From assembly GCF_013426915.1 (NCBI RefSeq), contig NZ_AP023179.1:1426001-1490000 (forward strand): 64,000 nt of DNA, given 5' to 3'. Source of the stretch: Paraburkholderia sp. PGU19. Lineage in GTDB: Bacteria; Pseudomonadota; Gammaproteobacteria; Burkholderiales; Burkholderiaceae. Made by a program: the position numbers and the translations under genes. Shown piece after piece: positions 26,816-40,264 of this stretch. Under the pieces are notes generated by a model, which made no database searches, was not told where the DNA came from, and worked only from the letters and a program-made list of their open reading frames with translations. Numbering within the stretch: position 1 is the stretch's first letter; each line of letters begins with the position of its first letter.

Positions 26816-28068
26816 TTGAAACTTCCATACGAATGGCAGATAGGCTGGCGCTACACGCGCGCCGGCAAACGCACCACGGGTAACGGCTTCATCTCGTTCA
26901 TCGCGCTCGTGTCGATGTCGGGTATCGCGCTCGGCGTGGCCGCGCTGATCGTCGTGCTGTCGGTGATGAACGGCTTCCAGAAAGAGGTGCGCGACCGCAT
27001 GCTGTCGGTGCTCGCGCACGTCGAAATTTTTTCGCCGACGGGCTCGATGCCGAACTGGCAACTGACGGCGCAAGAGGCGAAGCAGAACAAGGAAGTGATC
27101 GGCGCGGCGCCGTACGTCGAAGCGCAGGCGCTGCTCACGCGCCAGGACGCCGTGAGCGGTGTCGCGCTGCGCGGCGTCGAGCCGTCGCTGGAGCCGGAAG
27201 TGTCGGACATCGGCAAGGAGATGAAGGCGGGCAACCTGAACGAGCTGAAGCCCGGCGAGTTCGGCATCGTGCTCGGTGGGGATCTGGCCGGGAATCTCGG
27301 CGTGACGACGGGCGACAAGATCACGCTCGTCGCGCCCGAGGGCACGATGACCCCGCGGGCCTGCTGCCGCGTCTGAAGCAGTTCACCGTGGTCGGCGTGT
27401 TCGAGTCCGGCCACTACGAGTACGACAGCACGCTCGCGCTGATCAATATCAAGGACGCGGAGGCGCTGTTCCGGCTGCCCGCGCCGACGGGCGTGCGGCT
27501 GCGGCTGACGGACATGCAGCGCGCGCCGGAAGTTGCGCATCAGCTGGCGCGCACGCTGTCGGGCGACCTGTATATCCGCGACTGGACGCAGCAGAACAAG
27601 ACCTGGTTCTCGGCGGTGCAGATCGAAAAACGCATGATGTTCATCATCCTCACGCTGATCATCGCGGTGGCGGCGTTCAATCTTGTTTCGTCGCTGGTGA
27701 TGACGGTGACCAACAAGCAGGCGGATATCGCGATCCTGCGCACGCTCGGCGCGCAGCCCGGCTCGATCATGAAGATCTTCGTCATCCAGGGCATGACGAT
27801 CGGCTTCGTCGGCACGGGTATCGGCGTTGCGCTCGGCTGCCTGATCGCGTGGAGCATTCCGTGGCTCGTGCCGATGATCGAGCATCTGCTGCATGTGCAG
27901 TTCCTGCCGCCGTCGGTGTACTTCATCAGCGAACTGCCGTCCGAACTCGTGCCCGGCGATGTGGTCAAGATCGGCGTGATCGCGTTCCTGCTGTCGTGTC
28001 TCGCGACGCTGTATCCGAGCTGGCGCGGCGCGAAGGTGCGTCCGGCGGAGGCGCTGCGTTATGAATGA
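26816..28068 (+). pseudogene. lolC: LolC/LolE-type lipoprotein-releasing permease, frameshifted
   Basis: Inner-membrane subunit that, with LolD, extracts lipoproteins for transport to the outer membrane. The N-terminal part (26816-27376, TTG start, MKLPYEWQIGWRYTRAGKRT) has the first membrane helix near 25-48 and the periplasmic domain, and stops after EGTMTPRACCRV. The rest, from about 27362 to 28068, has the other three helices and ends in [16 protein letters not shown]. One extra base in ACCCCGCGGGCC would restore TPAGLLPRLKQFTVVGVFESG and a protein of about 417 aa, the normal size. Since Lol transport is normally essential, a sequencing error is more likely than true loss. Overlaps lolD by 8 bp. 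Confidence 0.9.
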
Positions 28069-28804
28069 TCGTCCGAACAAGAACCTCATGGCCTCCGACG
28101 AGACTGGTCTGCATCCGTACGTGCTCGAAGCAACGGGCATTTCGAAAGCCTTCGTTCAGGGCGGCCTGAACGTGCAGGTGCTCAACAACACGCAACTGTC
28201 CGTGCGGCGCGGCGAGAAGCTCGCAATCGTCGGCGCGTCCGGTTCCGGCAAGAGCACGCTGCTGCACGTGCTGGGCGGCCTCGACGATCCGAGCACGGGC
28301 CACGTCGAAGTGATGGGCAAGCCGTTTACGAAGCTCTCCGAGCGCGAGCGCAACGACCTGCGCAACCGCGCGCTCGGCTTTGTCTATCAGTTCCACCATC
28401 TGCTGCCTGAGTTCACCGCGCTCGACAATGTGGCGATGCCGCTGCGTATTCGCCGCATGACCACGGAAGACGCGCGCAAACAGGCACTCGACATGCTGGA
28501 GCGGGTGGGGCTCGCGCATCGCGCGAAGCATCGTCCGGGCGAACTGTCGGGCGGCGAACGGCAGCGCGTCGCGATTGCGCGCGCGCTGGTCACGAAGCCC
28601 GCCTGCGTGCTCGCCGACGAGCCGACGGGCAACCTCGACGGCGGCACGGCGGATACGGTGTTCAACCTGATGCTTGAATTGTCGAACACGCTGTCGACGA
28701 GCTTCGTGATCGTCACGCACGATCCCGATCTGGCCGCGCGCTGCGACCGCACGATGCGTCTGCGCGACGGCGTGCTGTACGAGGAGCCGACCGTGCCCGT
28801 CTGA
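28061..28804 (+). CDS. lolD: Lipoprotein-releasing ABC transporter ATPase LolD
   Basis: ATPase of the LolCDE complex. 247 aa. Walker [10 protein letters not shown] (58-66), Q-loop in [11 protein letters not shown], signature LSGGERQR, Walker [13 protein letters not shown] and the switch His in VTHD. N-terminal extension of about 20 aa compared with E. coli. The start overlaps the lolC end, typical of translational coupling. Confidence 0.96.
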   Translation: MNDRPNKNLMASDETGLHPYVLEATGISKAFVQGGLNVQVLNNTQLSVRRGEKLAIVGASGSGKSTLLHVLGGLDDPSTGHVEVMGKPFTKLSERERNDLRNRALGFVYQFHHLLPEFTALDNVAMPLRIRRMTTEDARKQALDMLERVGLAHRAKHRPGELSGGERQRVAIARALVTKPACVLADEPTGNLDGGTADTVFNLMLELSNTLSTSFVIVTHDPDLAARCDRTMRLRDGVLYEEPTVPV

Positions 28805-28840
28805 GGCCGGGCGCTTTCCATTCGATACGAGGCTGCGCGC

Positions 28841-29629
28841 ATGTGGATCGATACGCACTGTCATCTCGACGCTTCGGAATTCGACGCGGACCGCGACGCC
28901 GTCGCGAGCGCCGCGCTCGAAGCGGGCGTGAGCCGGATTGTGATTCCGGGCATCGCGCGCAGCAACTTTTCGACGGTGCGCGAACTGGCGCGTCGCGTGC
29001 GGGGCGGGGCGTATGCGCTCGGGATTCACCCGCTTTTCACGCCACAGGCGCAGCCGTCCGATCTCGATGTGCTGCGCATGGAAATCGAGGCGAGCCTCGA
29101 CGATCCGCTTTTCGTCGGTCTCGGTGAGATCGGGCTCGACTATTTCGTGCCGGGCCTCGACGACGAGACGCAGCAGTTCTACTACAACGAGCAACTCAAA
29201 CTCGCGCGCGAATTCGATCTTCCCGTGATCTGCCATGTGCGCAAGTCGCAGGATCAGGTGCTGAAGGGCCTGCGGCGCAATCACGTCAATCGCGGCATCG
29301 CGCACGCGTTCAACGGCAGTTTCCAGCAGGCGCAGGCATTCATCGATCACGGCATGCACCTCGGTTTCGGCGGCAACGTGACGTTCGAGCGCGCGTTGCA
29401 GATCCGGCGGCTCGCCGCGCAGTTGCCGCTCGACGCGCTCGTCGTCGAAACCGATGCGCCCGATATCGCTCCTTCTTGGCTCTACAGGCAGCGCAACACG
29501 CCGGACCAGATTCCCGCGATCGGCGCGGTGCTCGCCGAGCAGCGCGGCATCGACAAAAACACGCTGGCGATAGGCACAACGGCTAATGCGCACGCCGCAT
29601 TGCCGCGACTCGCGCTTTACTCTGCATAA
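28841..29629 (+). CDS. TatD-family metal-dependent DNase
   Basis: TIM-barrel metal hydrolase of the TatD family (3'-5' exonuclease on DNA, or another phosphodiesterase). 262 aa. Metal motif DTHCHLD (H6, H8), GEIGLDYF, VICHVRK and the C-terminal VETDAPDIAP. It follows lolD by 36 bp and precedes comEC. The exact substrate cannot be read from sequence (TatD, YcfH or YjjV type). Confidence 0.92.
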   Translation: MWIDTHCHLDASEFDADRDAVASAALEAGVSRIVIPGIARSNFSTVRELARRVRGGAYALGIHPLFTPQAQPSDLDVLRMEIEASLDDPLFVGLGEIGLDYFVPGLDDETQQFYYNEQLKLAREFDLPVICHVRKSQDQVLKGLRRNHVNRGIAHAFNGSFQQAQAFIDHGMHLGFGGNVTFERALQIRRLAAQLPLDALVVETDAPDIAPSWLYRQRNTPDQIPAIGAVLAEQRGIDKNTLAIGTTANAHAALPRLALYSA

Positions 29630-29727
29630 TCACTGTTCGGCTCGCATGGCGCGTTCCCGTCGAAATTGATTCGGGTTCCTGATGAATGTTGGCGTGGTGC
29701 TGCGCGAGCGTCGGTTGCGGAGGCGGC

Positions 29728-32250
29728 ATGCGGGCAGTGTGGTGCGGTTTTGCGTTGGGCGTCATGTGGTTGCAGCAGCAGGCTTCGTTGCCTGAGTGGC
29801 CGGGTTGGCTCGCGTTGATCGCAAGCGCCTGCGCATTGAGCCTCGTTTCGTGGATGTGCTTTCGACATGGCGGCACGTGGTCTACGCGCGTGGGCTGGTT
29901 CGCCGTGCTGTGTGCGACGGGCTGCTGCGGCTTTGGATATGCGGCGTGGCGCGCGCAGGTGAGGCTCGCCTTCGAGTTGCCGCATGCGTCGGAAGGGCGC
30001 GATATCACCGTCAGCGGCTGGGTCAAAGGTCTGCCGACGCGCAGCGCGGACGGCACGCGTTTTCTCTTCGTCGTCGATTCAGCCGATGCGCCCGTCGACC
30101 GCTTTCCCCGCATGCTGCAACTATCGTGGATCGCGGATGACGCGCCGCCGCCCGTGCTCGAACCCGGCTCACGCTGGCGTTTGAATGTGCGGCTCAAGCG
30201 TCCGCACGGAAACGCGAATTGGGGCGTGCGCGATGCGGAAGCGGTGTTGCTCGCGCGTGACGTTCGGGCGACGGGCTATGTAAGTACGCCTTCGCGCGCC
30301 ATGCAACTTCCCGGCAGTGCAAGCGGAGTCGGCGTGATGATCGACGGCTGGCGATCGGCCATCCGCGCACGCATCGCCTCGGTGCTCGGCGACTCGCCGC
30401 ATATGGGCGTCGTCGTCGCGCTGGCGATCGGCGCGCAGGACGCCGTCAGTGCCGCCGACTGGCTGCTGATGCGGCGCACGGGCACGAGCCATCTCGTCGC
30501 GATTTCCGGTTTGCACATCGGTTTTGTCGCGGGACTGGCCGGATGGCTGATAGGAATGTTGTGGCGGCATTCGTTCTTCATCGGACGCGGCCTGCCGTTG
30601 CTCGTGCCCGCGCAGAAGGTGGCGATTGGCGGCGGCGCGCTGTTCGCCGCGTTTCATGCGGCGCTCGCGGGCTTCAATGTGCCCGCGCAACGAGCGTTGT
30701 GGATGGCGGGTGTCGTCGCGCTCGCTTATGTCGGCGGGCGTCGCGTCGCGCCTTCCGTCGTGATCGCGTGGGCGCTCGGGCTCGTGCTGCTGGTCGATCC
30801 GTGGGCGGTCGTGTCGGCGGGATTCTGGCTGTCGTTTTGCGCGGTCGGCGCGATTCTGTTCGCGATGTCGGGAGCGGCGCATGTCGCGCGGAGCGGGGCG
30901 TCCGGTCTATTGGATGAAGAGCAAGGTGAACGCCCCTTAATGAGGCGCTGCGCCGACGTCGTGCGCTCGCGGATCGGAGCGTTGATAGAGCGGATGCGCA
31001 GCGGCGCTCGCGTCCAGTTCGCGGTGACGATCGCGCTCGCGCCGCTGACGGTGTACTTCTTCTCGCAGATACCGCTGATCGGCCCCTTGGCGAACGCGTT
31101 CGCGATTCAGTGGGTCAGTGTTTTCGTGACGCCTGCCGTGATCGCCGGCATCGCGTTGCCGGCGCCGCTCGATGCGTTCGCTTTTCGCTTCGCGCATCAT
31201 CTGCTGGATCTGCTCGCAGCCGGGTTGCAACTGCTGTCGGGTCCAGCGTGGACCGTCTGGCAGTTGCCGCAGCCCAATGCATGGGCGATGGCGTTCGCGG
31301 CCGTCGGCGTCGCGTGGTGTCTTGCTCCTGCCGGCTGGCCGTTGCGCTGGGCCGCGCCACTGACGTGGCTGCCGCTGCTGGCGCCGGCGTCGCCTTCTCC
31401 CGCCGAGGGCGCGTTCCGCCTCACGGCGCTCGACATCGGGCAAGGCTCGTCGATCGTCGTCGAAACCGCGCATCACACGCTGCTGTTCGATGCCGGGCCG
31501 GGTCCCGAATCGACGCACGCGGGCGAGCGGATCGTCGTGCCTTATCTGCAGGCGGCGGGCATCGCGACGCTCGATACGCTGATCGTCAGCCACGCTGACT
31601 CCGACCATTCAGGCGGCGCGCCCGCCGTGCTCGAAGGGATCGAAGTGCGGCAGTTGCTGGCGGGACCTCCGCCTGGCCACGCGCTTTGGCGCGAGGCGGC
31701 CGGGAAGGGCGCCCAAACGGTGCGCTGCGCGGCGGGACAGCGCTGGCAATGGGACGGTGTCGACTTCGCGATACTCTGGCCCGACGCGGGTCCCTTGCAA
31801 GGCAAGCCCAACGCGCACTGCTGCGTGCTGCGTGTGAGCACGGCGGGCGTTTCCGCGAGTGGTTCTCGCGTTCAAACGCAGGAAAGCAAGGCAACGCCTG
31901 TCGTCGCCTTGCTGGCCGCGGACATCGAGGCCCCAGTCGAACGCACGCTGCTCGCGCGCGAGCCCGCCGCATTGCGCGCGCAGATTCTGCTCGTGCCGCA
32001 TCACGGCAGCAAGACCTCGTCGACCGAGCCGTTCCTCGACTCTATCGAGCCGTCCATCGCGGTATTTCAGGTAGGCTATCGCAACCGGTTTCATCATCCG
32101 TACGCGGGCGTCTACGAACGGTATCGGGCGCGCGGCATCGAGCTTTCGCGCAGCGACGAAGACGGCGCCGCGCGTATCGAGGCAGACAGCACGGGCTTGA
32201 CGCTTGAGCGCTTCCGGCAGACGCATCGCCGGTACTGGATGGACCCATAA
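29728..32250 (+). CDS. comEC: DNA internalization ComEC/Rec2-family protein
   Basis: Inner-membrane channel for single-stranded DNA uptake in competence. About 840 aa. N-terminal helices, then the Competence domain (SHLVAISGLHIGFVAGLAGWL around 260), multiple helices, and a C-terminal metallo-beta-lactamase-like domain (LDIGQGSSIVVET, VSHADSDHSGG, VPHHGSKTSS). The start at 29728 is chosen because GGAGG lies 5-9 nt upstream; ATG 29686 in the same frame would add 14 Cys/Gly-rich residues. It suggests natural transformation potential if the pilus and ComEA-type proteins exist elsewhere. Confidence 0.93.
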   Translation: MRAVWCGFALGVMWLQQQASLPEWPGWLALIASACALSLVSWMCFRHGGTWSTRVGWFAVLCATGCCGFGYAAWRAQVRLAFELPHASEGRDITVSGWVKGLPTRSADGTRFLFVVDSADAPVDRFPRMLQLSWIADDAPPPVLEPGSRWRLNVRLKRPHGNANWGVRDAEAVLLARDVRATGYVSTPSRAMQLPGSASGVGVMIDGWRSAIRARIASVLGDSPHMGVVVALAIGAQDAVSAADWLLMRRTGTSHLVAISGLHIGFVAGLAGWLIGMLWRHSFFIGRGLPLLVPAQKVAIGGGALFAAFHAALAGFNVPAQRALWMAGVVALAYVGGRRVAPSVVIAWALGLVLLVDPWAVVSAGFWLSFCAVGAILFAMSGAAHVARSGASGLLDEEQGERPLMRRCADVVRSRIGALIERMRSGARVQFAVTIALAPLTVYFFSQIPLIGPLANAFAIQWVSVFVTPAVIAGIALPAPLDAFAFRFAHHLLDLLAAGLQLLSGPAWTVWQLPQPNAWAMAFAAVGVAWCLAPAGWPLRWAAPLTWLPLLAPASPSPAEGAFRLTALDIGQGSSIVVETAHHTLLFDAGPGPESTHAGERIVVPYLQAAGIATLDTLIVSHADSDHSGGAPAVLEGIEVRQLLAGPPPGHALWREAAGKGAQTVRCAAGQRWQWDGVDFAILWPDAGPLQGKPNAHCCVLRVSTAGVSASGSRVQTQESKATPVVALLAADIEAPVERTLLAREPAALRAQILLVPHHGSKTSSTEPFLDSIEPSIAVFQVGYRNRFHHPYAGVYERYRARGIELSRSDEDGAARIEADSTGLTLERFRQTHRRYWMDP

Positions 32251-32301
32251 CGAGAGACCGGCCGCGCAATTAAGAACAAATCAGAACGGAGACCAGAGCG
32301 C

Positions 32302-33096
32302 TTGAAGAACATCATCCATTTCTCGCATGCAAACGGATTTCCGGCGTCCACCTATCGGACGATCTTCGCCGAACTCTCGGACGACTACGACATGCGTTTC
32401 ATCGAGCGGATCGGCCATGACGCGCGCTATCCTGTGACGCGCGACTGGCCGCATCTGGTCGACGAGTTGCTGGATGACATCGGGCGTACTTATGAGAACC
32501 CGGTATGGCTCGTCGGGCATTCGCTCGGCGGTTATCTTTCGTTGATGGCGGCGCTGAGAAAGCCGCAATGGGTGCGCGGCGTGGTGATGCTCGATTCGCC
32601 CGTCATCGCGGGCTGGCGCAGCAGCATGCTGCGCGTGTCGCAGTGGACGGGGCTGGACGAGCGGCTGTCGCCCGCAGCGGCGACGCGCACGCGGCGCACG
32701 CGCTGGGGCAGTCGCGACGAGGCATGGCGGCACTTTCATTCGAAGCCCGCGTTTGCGCGCTGGGACGAGCGGGTTCTGTCCGACTACGTCGATTTCGGCA
32801 TTCCGCAAGCGGGCGCCGATGGCACGCGGGAACTCGCTTTCGACCGGCAGACCGAGTACCGGATCTACAAGACCTTGCCGCATACGTTCGGCAGCCGGCT
32901 CGCGCGCGGCGCGCCCGTGCCCATCGGCTTCGTCGCCGGGACGCGGTCGCGGGAAGTGCGGCAGGCGGGACTGCACGCCACCCGACGCATCGCCGGCGAG
33001 CATTTCGAGTGGATGGAAGGCAGCCATCTGTATCCCATGGAGCGGCCCATCGAAACGGCACGCGCCGTGCAGAGAATGCTGCGCGGGCTCGAATGA
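32302..33096 (+). CDS. Alpha/beta-hydrolase
   Basis: 264-aa serine hydrolase with nucleophile elbow G72-H-S74-L-G76 and an oxyanion strand FSHANGFPAS. The catalytic His is probably near the C-terminus (EGSHLYPME). It has the long cap region typical of the family (about 100-200). TTG start at 32302 with GGAGA upstream. Substrate unknown; the neighbours comEC and pyrG do not inform it. Confidence 0.85.
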   Translation: MKNIIHFSHANGFPASTYRTIFAELSDDYDMRFIERIGHDARYPVTRDWPHLVDELLDDIGRTYENPVWLVGHSLGGYLSLMAALRKPQWVRGVVMLDSPVIAGWRSSMLRVSQWTGLDERLSPAAATRTRRTRWGSRDEAWRHFHSKPAFARWDERVLSDYVDFGIPQAGADGTRELAFDRQTEYRIYKTLPHTFGSRLARGAPVPIGFVAGTRSREVRQAGLHATRRIAGEHFEWMEGSHLYPMERPIETARAVQRMLRGLE

Positions 33097-33131
33097 TTTT
33101 CGCCCGCGAGGGCATCCGCGTTCGCGGATAA

Positions 33132-35860
<2,729 letters not shown>

Positions 35861-35972
35861 TGCAGCCACGCGCGCTTCGCTGCTGTCGGGCGACGCGCGC
35901 GTGCTCCAACCCGATGGTCGTCGAACGCGTCCGGATGCGTGCTGTCGAAGTGAGCCGGACGTCTCACCTTAA

Positions 35973-37283
<1,311 letters not shown>

Positions 37284-37346
37284 ACGCCCTCGAATGAGCC
37301 GGATTGACGCGAGTAAGTGACGCTTGATGTCAACAAACCCGTCTCA

Positions 37347-37413
37347 ATAACCGTTAAACCGGTTATGCTTCGCTACTGATTCACCCTACCGCCCTGCGTA
37401 AAGCGCAGGGCGG
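37347..37413. promoter_or_regulatory. Inverted repeat and hairpin between eno and ftsB
   Basis: ATAACCG..CGGTTAT (37347-37353 and 37360-37366, 6-nt spacer) is followed by a 10-bp GC hairpin CCGCCCTGCG/CGCAGGGCGG (37389-37398 and 37404-37413, loop TAAAG) ending 27 bp before ftsB. There is no T-tract. It is probably a structured leader or attenuator for ftsB, with the first repeat as an operator or weak promoter. Confidence 0.45.
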
Positions 37414-37440
37414 CGCACATTCAACCCTGCAATTCACTTC

Positions 37441-37869
37441 ATGCGGCTTGTCACCGTCGTTCTGCTCGTCCTGCTGGCGCTGATCCAATACCCCCTATGG
37501 TGGGGCCATGGCGGCTGGCTGCGCGTTCACGAACTGCAGCAGGAACTGGCGCAGCAGCTAAAAAAGAACGCTGACGCGAAGGAGCGCAACGAGCGCATCC
37601 AGGGTGAAGTGCAGGATCTGCAGAACGGCACGGCCGCTGTCGAAGAACGCGCCCGCTACGAAATGGGCATGGTCAAGGACAGCGAGGTGTTCGTGCAGTT
37701 CGTGTCACCGAATGCGCCGTCGCCGGCGGCGAATGCGCCGCAGTCGAATACGTCGACGCGCGGGCAGATCACGGGCGCGCCGCTGCGCGTGGTGCCGAAT
37801 CCGGAATCGCGCGCGAAGCCGGATCGCAAGCACGCGAAAAAGGATGCGAAGGAGAAGAAGCCGGGTTGA
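37441..37869 (+). CDS. ftsB: Cell division protein FtsB
   Basis: Bitopic division protein that forms a complex with FtsL and FtsQ at mid-cell. 142 aa. N-terminal membrane helix (about 3-19), then a short coiled coil (ELQQELAQQLKKNADAKERNERIQGEVQDLQNG) and the conserved VEERARYEMGMVKDSEVFVQ motif. The C-terminal 45 residues are a Ser/Pro/Lys-rich tail not found in E. coli FtsB. It lies 157 bp after eno, as in other proteobacteria. Confidence 0.93.
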   Translation: MRLVTVVLLVLLALIQYPLWWGHGGWLRVHELQQELAQQLKKNADAKERNERIQGEVQDLQNGTAAVEERARYEMGMVKDSEVFVQFVSPNAPSPAANAPQSNTSTRGQITGAPLRVVPNPESRAKPDRKHAKKDAKEKKPG

Positions 37870-37910
37870 TGCTGGTGCGGCGCGAAGCCGGTTGGGCAGG
37901 TTCATGAAAA

Positions 37911-37942
37911 AAGGCGCGGTTCGTAATGAACCGCGCCTTTTT
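37911..37942. terminator. Terminator between ftsB and convergent lipoprotein gene
   Basis: 12-bp stem AAGGCGCGGTTC/GAACCGCGCCTT with a 5-nt loop and a T-tract (37938-37942). An A-run on the opposite side makes it usable from both directions. Confidence 0.9.
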
Positions 37943-37998
37943 GTTTAGCGGGATGAAACGCGCGGGCGGACGTTCGGACAGTCAGACCGATGTACCGC

Positions 37999-38376
37999 TC
38001 ACCAGCCCCAGCCGGGCGCATAACCGTAGCCGATGCCTGTACCCCAGCCATGTCCCCATCCGCCGCTGGAGTAGCTGCCGTACACGGAAACGGGCGGCGC
38101 GGCGTAGCGTGAATAAGCGTGCGCGGCGGCGTCGGCGGCCATGGCCTGGTTCTGCTCGGCCATCACCTGATTGTCGATTGCGTCGTAGCGGGCGCGTTCT
38201 TCCGGCGTGAGCGGCTGCGCGGTCGCGGCGATGCTTGACTGATCCGCAGGCAGACGGCTATAGATCGGCGAAGGGCCGGGCGGGTCCAGCATGCACCCCG
38301 ACAGCGCCATCGCGCCCGCAGCGAGCGCGAGCGCCGCTATCCGGTGTACGGGTTGGAACAGCGAAGGGGCATTCAT
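37999..38376 (-). CDS. Small lipoprotein with Gly/Tyr/Trp-rich tail, hypothetical
   Basis: 125 aa with a lipoprotein signal (LALAAGAMALSGC, lipid cysteine near C28), then LTPEERARYDAIDNQVMAEQNQ (likely helical) and an aromatic glycine-rich tail (GSYSSGGWGHGWGTGIGYGYAPGWGW). The start at 38376 is supported by GGAGG 5-9 nt upstream; a second ATG at 38388 is less likely. Similar style to the lipoprotein at 10976-11512. Function unknown. Confidence 0.8.
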   Translation of the reverse strand: MNAPSLFQPVHRIAALALAAGAMALSGCMLDPPGPSPIYSRLPADQSSIAATAQPLTPEERARYDAIDNQVMAEQNQAMAADAAAHAYSRYAAPPVSVYGSYSSGGWGHGWGTGIGYGYAPGWGW

Positions 38377-38500
38377 GTCGACCTCCATCGGTCGGATACC
38401 TAAGCAAATCGATGGCCGGAAAGCGGGCGGCTTTCAGTATCCGATGATACCGCGCCGTCGTCCGCCCGCAGTGGGGCGGCGCGACGCGGATAGTCCGGCT

Positions 38501-39451
38501 TCAGTGCCGTTGTTCGGCAGCGGGCGCCACTCCCTGTGAGAGCCCGCTCGCGACAAAAAGTTGCGCCACGTCGACAGGGTCGAATTCATAGCGCTGATTG
38601 CAATATTCGCAGTGAATCTCGACGTGGCCACGCTCTTCGATCACGCTGTCCACTTCCTCGCGGCCCAGCATTTTGAGCATGTTGCCCACACGCGCGCGCG
38701 AGCACGTGCACTCGAAGCGGGTTCGTGTGGGCTCGAAATGCTGGACGTTCTCCTGCCAGAACAGACGCCGGAACAGCGTGTTCGGGTCTTCCGCCAGCAT
38801 TTCGTCCTGCGACAGCGTGCTGCCGAGCGTGCACAGCCGGTCCCATGTATCGGCGTCGATCTCGCCTGGATGCGGGACGATGCCGCCGTCGCCGGGCAGT
38901 TTCTGCAGCAGCATGCCAACGGCGCGCTCGTTGTTCGCAGCCAGCCACATGCGCGTGTCGAGCTGCTCCGAATGATGCATGTAGTGCTCGAGCACTTGCG
39001 CCATCGACTTGAGCGGACCGTTTTCGTCCGACAGCGGCACGATGCCCTGATAAGGCTGCTGACCAGGAACCTTGTTCTTCGGATCGAGCGTGATCACGCA
39101 ACGGCCGTGGCCGCCCGGATTGACGAGATCGACGAGCGACAGGTCGTCGGCGATCAGGTGCGCGGCGTCGCCGGAAAACTTGGCCGTCGCGCGCATCGAC
39201 AGGTCCGAATTGCACTGCACGACGAGCATCTTTACGGGGCCGTCGCCGAAGATCTGCATGATCAGCGTGCCATCGAACTTCAGATTCGCCGACAGCAGCG
39301 CGCACGCAGCCATCATCTCGCCGAGCACGTTCCGCACGGGCGCCGGATAGCTTCTGCGCGTCAGGACTTCCTGCCACGTGTTGCTCAGCGAAACGATCTC
39401 GCCGCGAACGGGCGCCGCGCTGAACATGAATTTCTGCAACTGGTCACTCAC
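38501..39451 (-). CDS. hslO: Redox-regulated chaperone Hsp33
   Basis: Holdase chaperone activated by oxidation that releases its zinc. 316 aa; the C-terminal zinc centre has C248 and C250 (ECTCS) and C281 and C284 (HCEYC). The N-terminal domain shows FMFSAAPVRGEIVSLSNTW. It lies downstream of the carbonic anhydrase gene on the same strand (62-bp gap). Confidence 0.96.
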   Translation of the reverse strand: MSDQLQKFMFSAAPVRGEIVSLSNTWQEVLTRRSYPAPVRNVLGEMMAACALLSANLKFDGTLIMQIFGDGPVKMLVVQCNSDLSMRATAKFSGDAAHLIADDLSLVDLVNPGGHGRCVITLDPKNKVPGQQPYQGIVPLSDENGPLKSMAQVLEHYMHHSEQLDTRMWLAANNERAVGMLLQKLPGDGGIVPHPGEIDADTWDRLCTLGSTLSQDEMLAEDPNTLFRRLFWQENVQHFEPTRTRFECTCSRARVGNMLKMLGREEVDSVIEERGHVEIHCEYCNQRYEFDPVDVAQLFVASGLSQGVAPAAEQRH

Positions 39452-39513
39452 AACTTTTCCTCGGTCGAACCGCGCGGTGGGAAAGCCACGCGTGGCGCGC
39501 CGTGCGGTCGGCC

Positions 39514-40038
39514 CTAGCCGATGCGCACGAGTTGCGCCTTGAAATAATCCCTGCGCTCCACGTAGATGTCCGCAGCGCGCTTTAGGCCTTTGATATCTGC
39601 TTCAGTCAGTTCCCGGACGACCTTTGCGGGTGATCCGAGAATCAGGGAATTGTCAGGAAAAACCTTGCCCTCGGTTACTACGGCGCCTGCGCCAACCAGA
39701 CAATTGCGGCCGATTACCGCTCCATTCAAGACCACGGCCTGAATGCCGATCAGCGCGCCTTCCTTGACCGTGCAGCCGTGCAGCATCGCCTGATGGCCGA
39801 CCGTCACGCCCGCTTCGAGCGTCAGCGGGAAACCCGGATCGGCGTGCAGGACGGCGCCTTCCTGTATGTTAGTGCCCTTGCCGACGGTGATCGGCTCGTT
39901 GTCGCCACGAATCGACGCGCCGAACCAGACGCTCGCGTTCTCTTCGACGGTCACCTTGCCGATGATGGTCGCCGTGTCCGCGACGAACACGCTTTCGTGG
40001 ATGGTCGGGGCGGCGTCGCCAAGCTTGTAGATTGCCAC
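39514..40038 (-). CDS. Gamma carbonic anhydrase family protein
   Basis: Left-handed beta-helix trimer of the gamma-carbonic anhydrase/YrdA/PaaY type. 174 aa; hexapeptide repeats and the metal-histidine segments VLHADPG and VGHQAMLHGC. The start is GTG 40038, preceded by AGAGGAGACACT. The frame stays open far upstream, but that part is Arg/Ser-rich and non-homologous. Whether it is an active carbonic anhydrase or an acyltransferase relative cannot be decided from sequence. Confidence 0.9.
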   Translation of the reverse strand: MAIYKLGDAAPTIHESVFVADTATIIGKVTVEENASVWFGASIRGDNEPITVGKGTNIQEGAVLHADPGFPLTLEAGVTVGHQAMLHGCTVKEGALIGIQAVVLNGAVIGRNCLVGAGAVVTEGKVFPDNSLILGSPAKVVRELTEADIKGLKRAADIYVERRDYFKAQLVRIG

Positions 40039-40264
40039 AGTGTCTCCTCTGGTCTCATGCAAGAACGTTGCTGCGTCAATGGACGCCGTGCCGCCGCCGG
40101 GCCGGCGGCGAGTCACGTTGCGCGAAATGGCGGCATCCCGCGCGTCATGGTCGAATCGCGTATTGTAAACGGTTGTGCCATTGGCCCGTGCGAAGCATGC
40201 GCGCGGGCAACGCCGTGTCAGAATCGCTCGTTTTTGTCCTTTTTTTGCTGGTTCCCGTTTCGCG

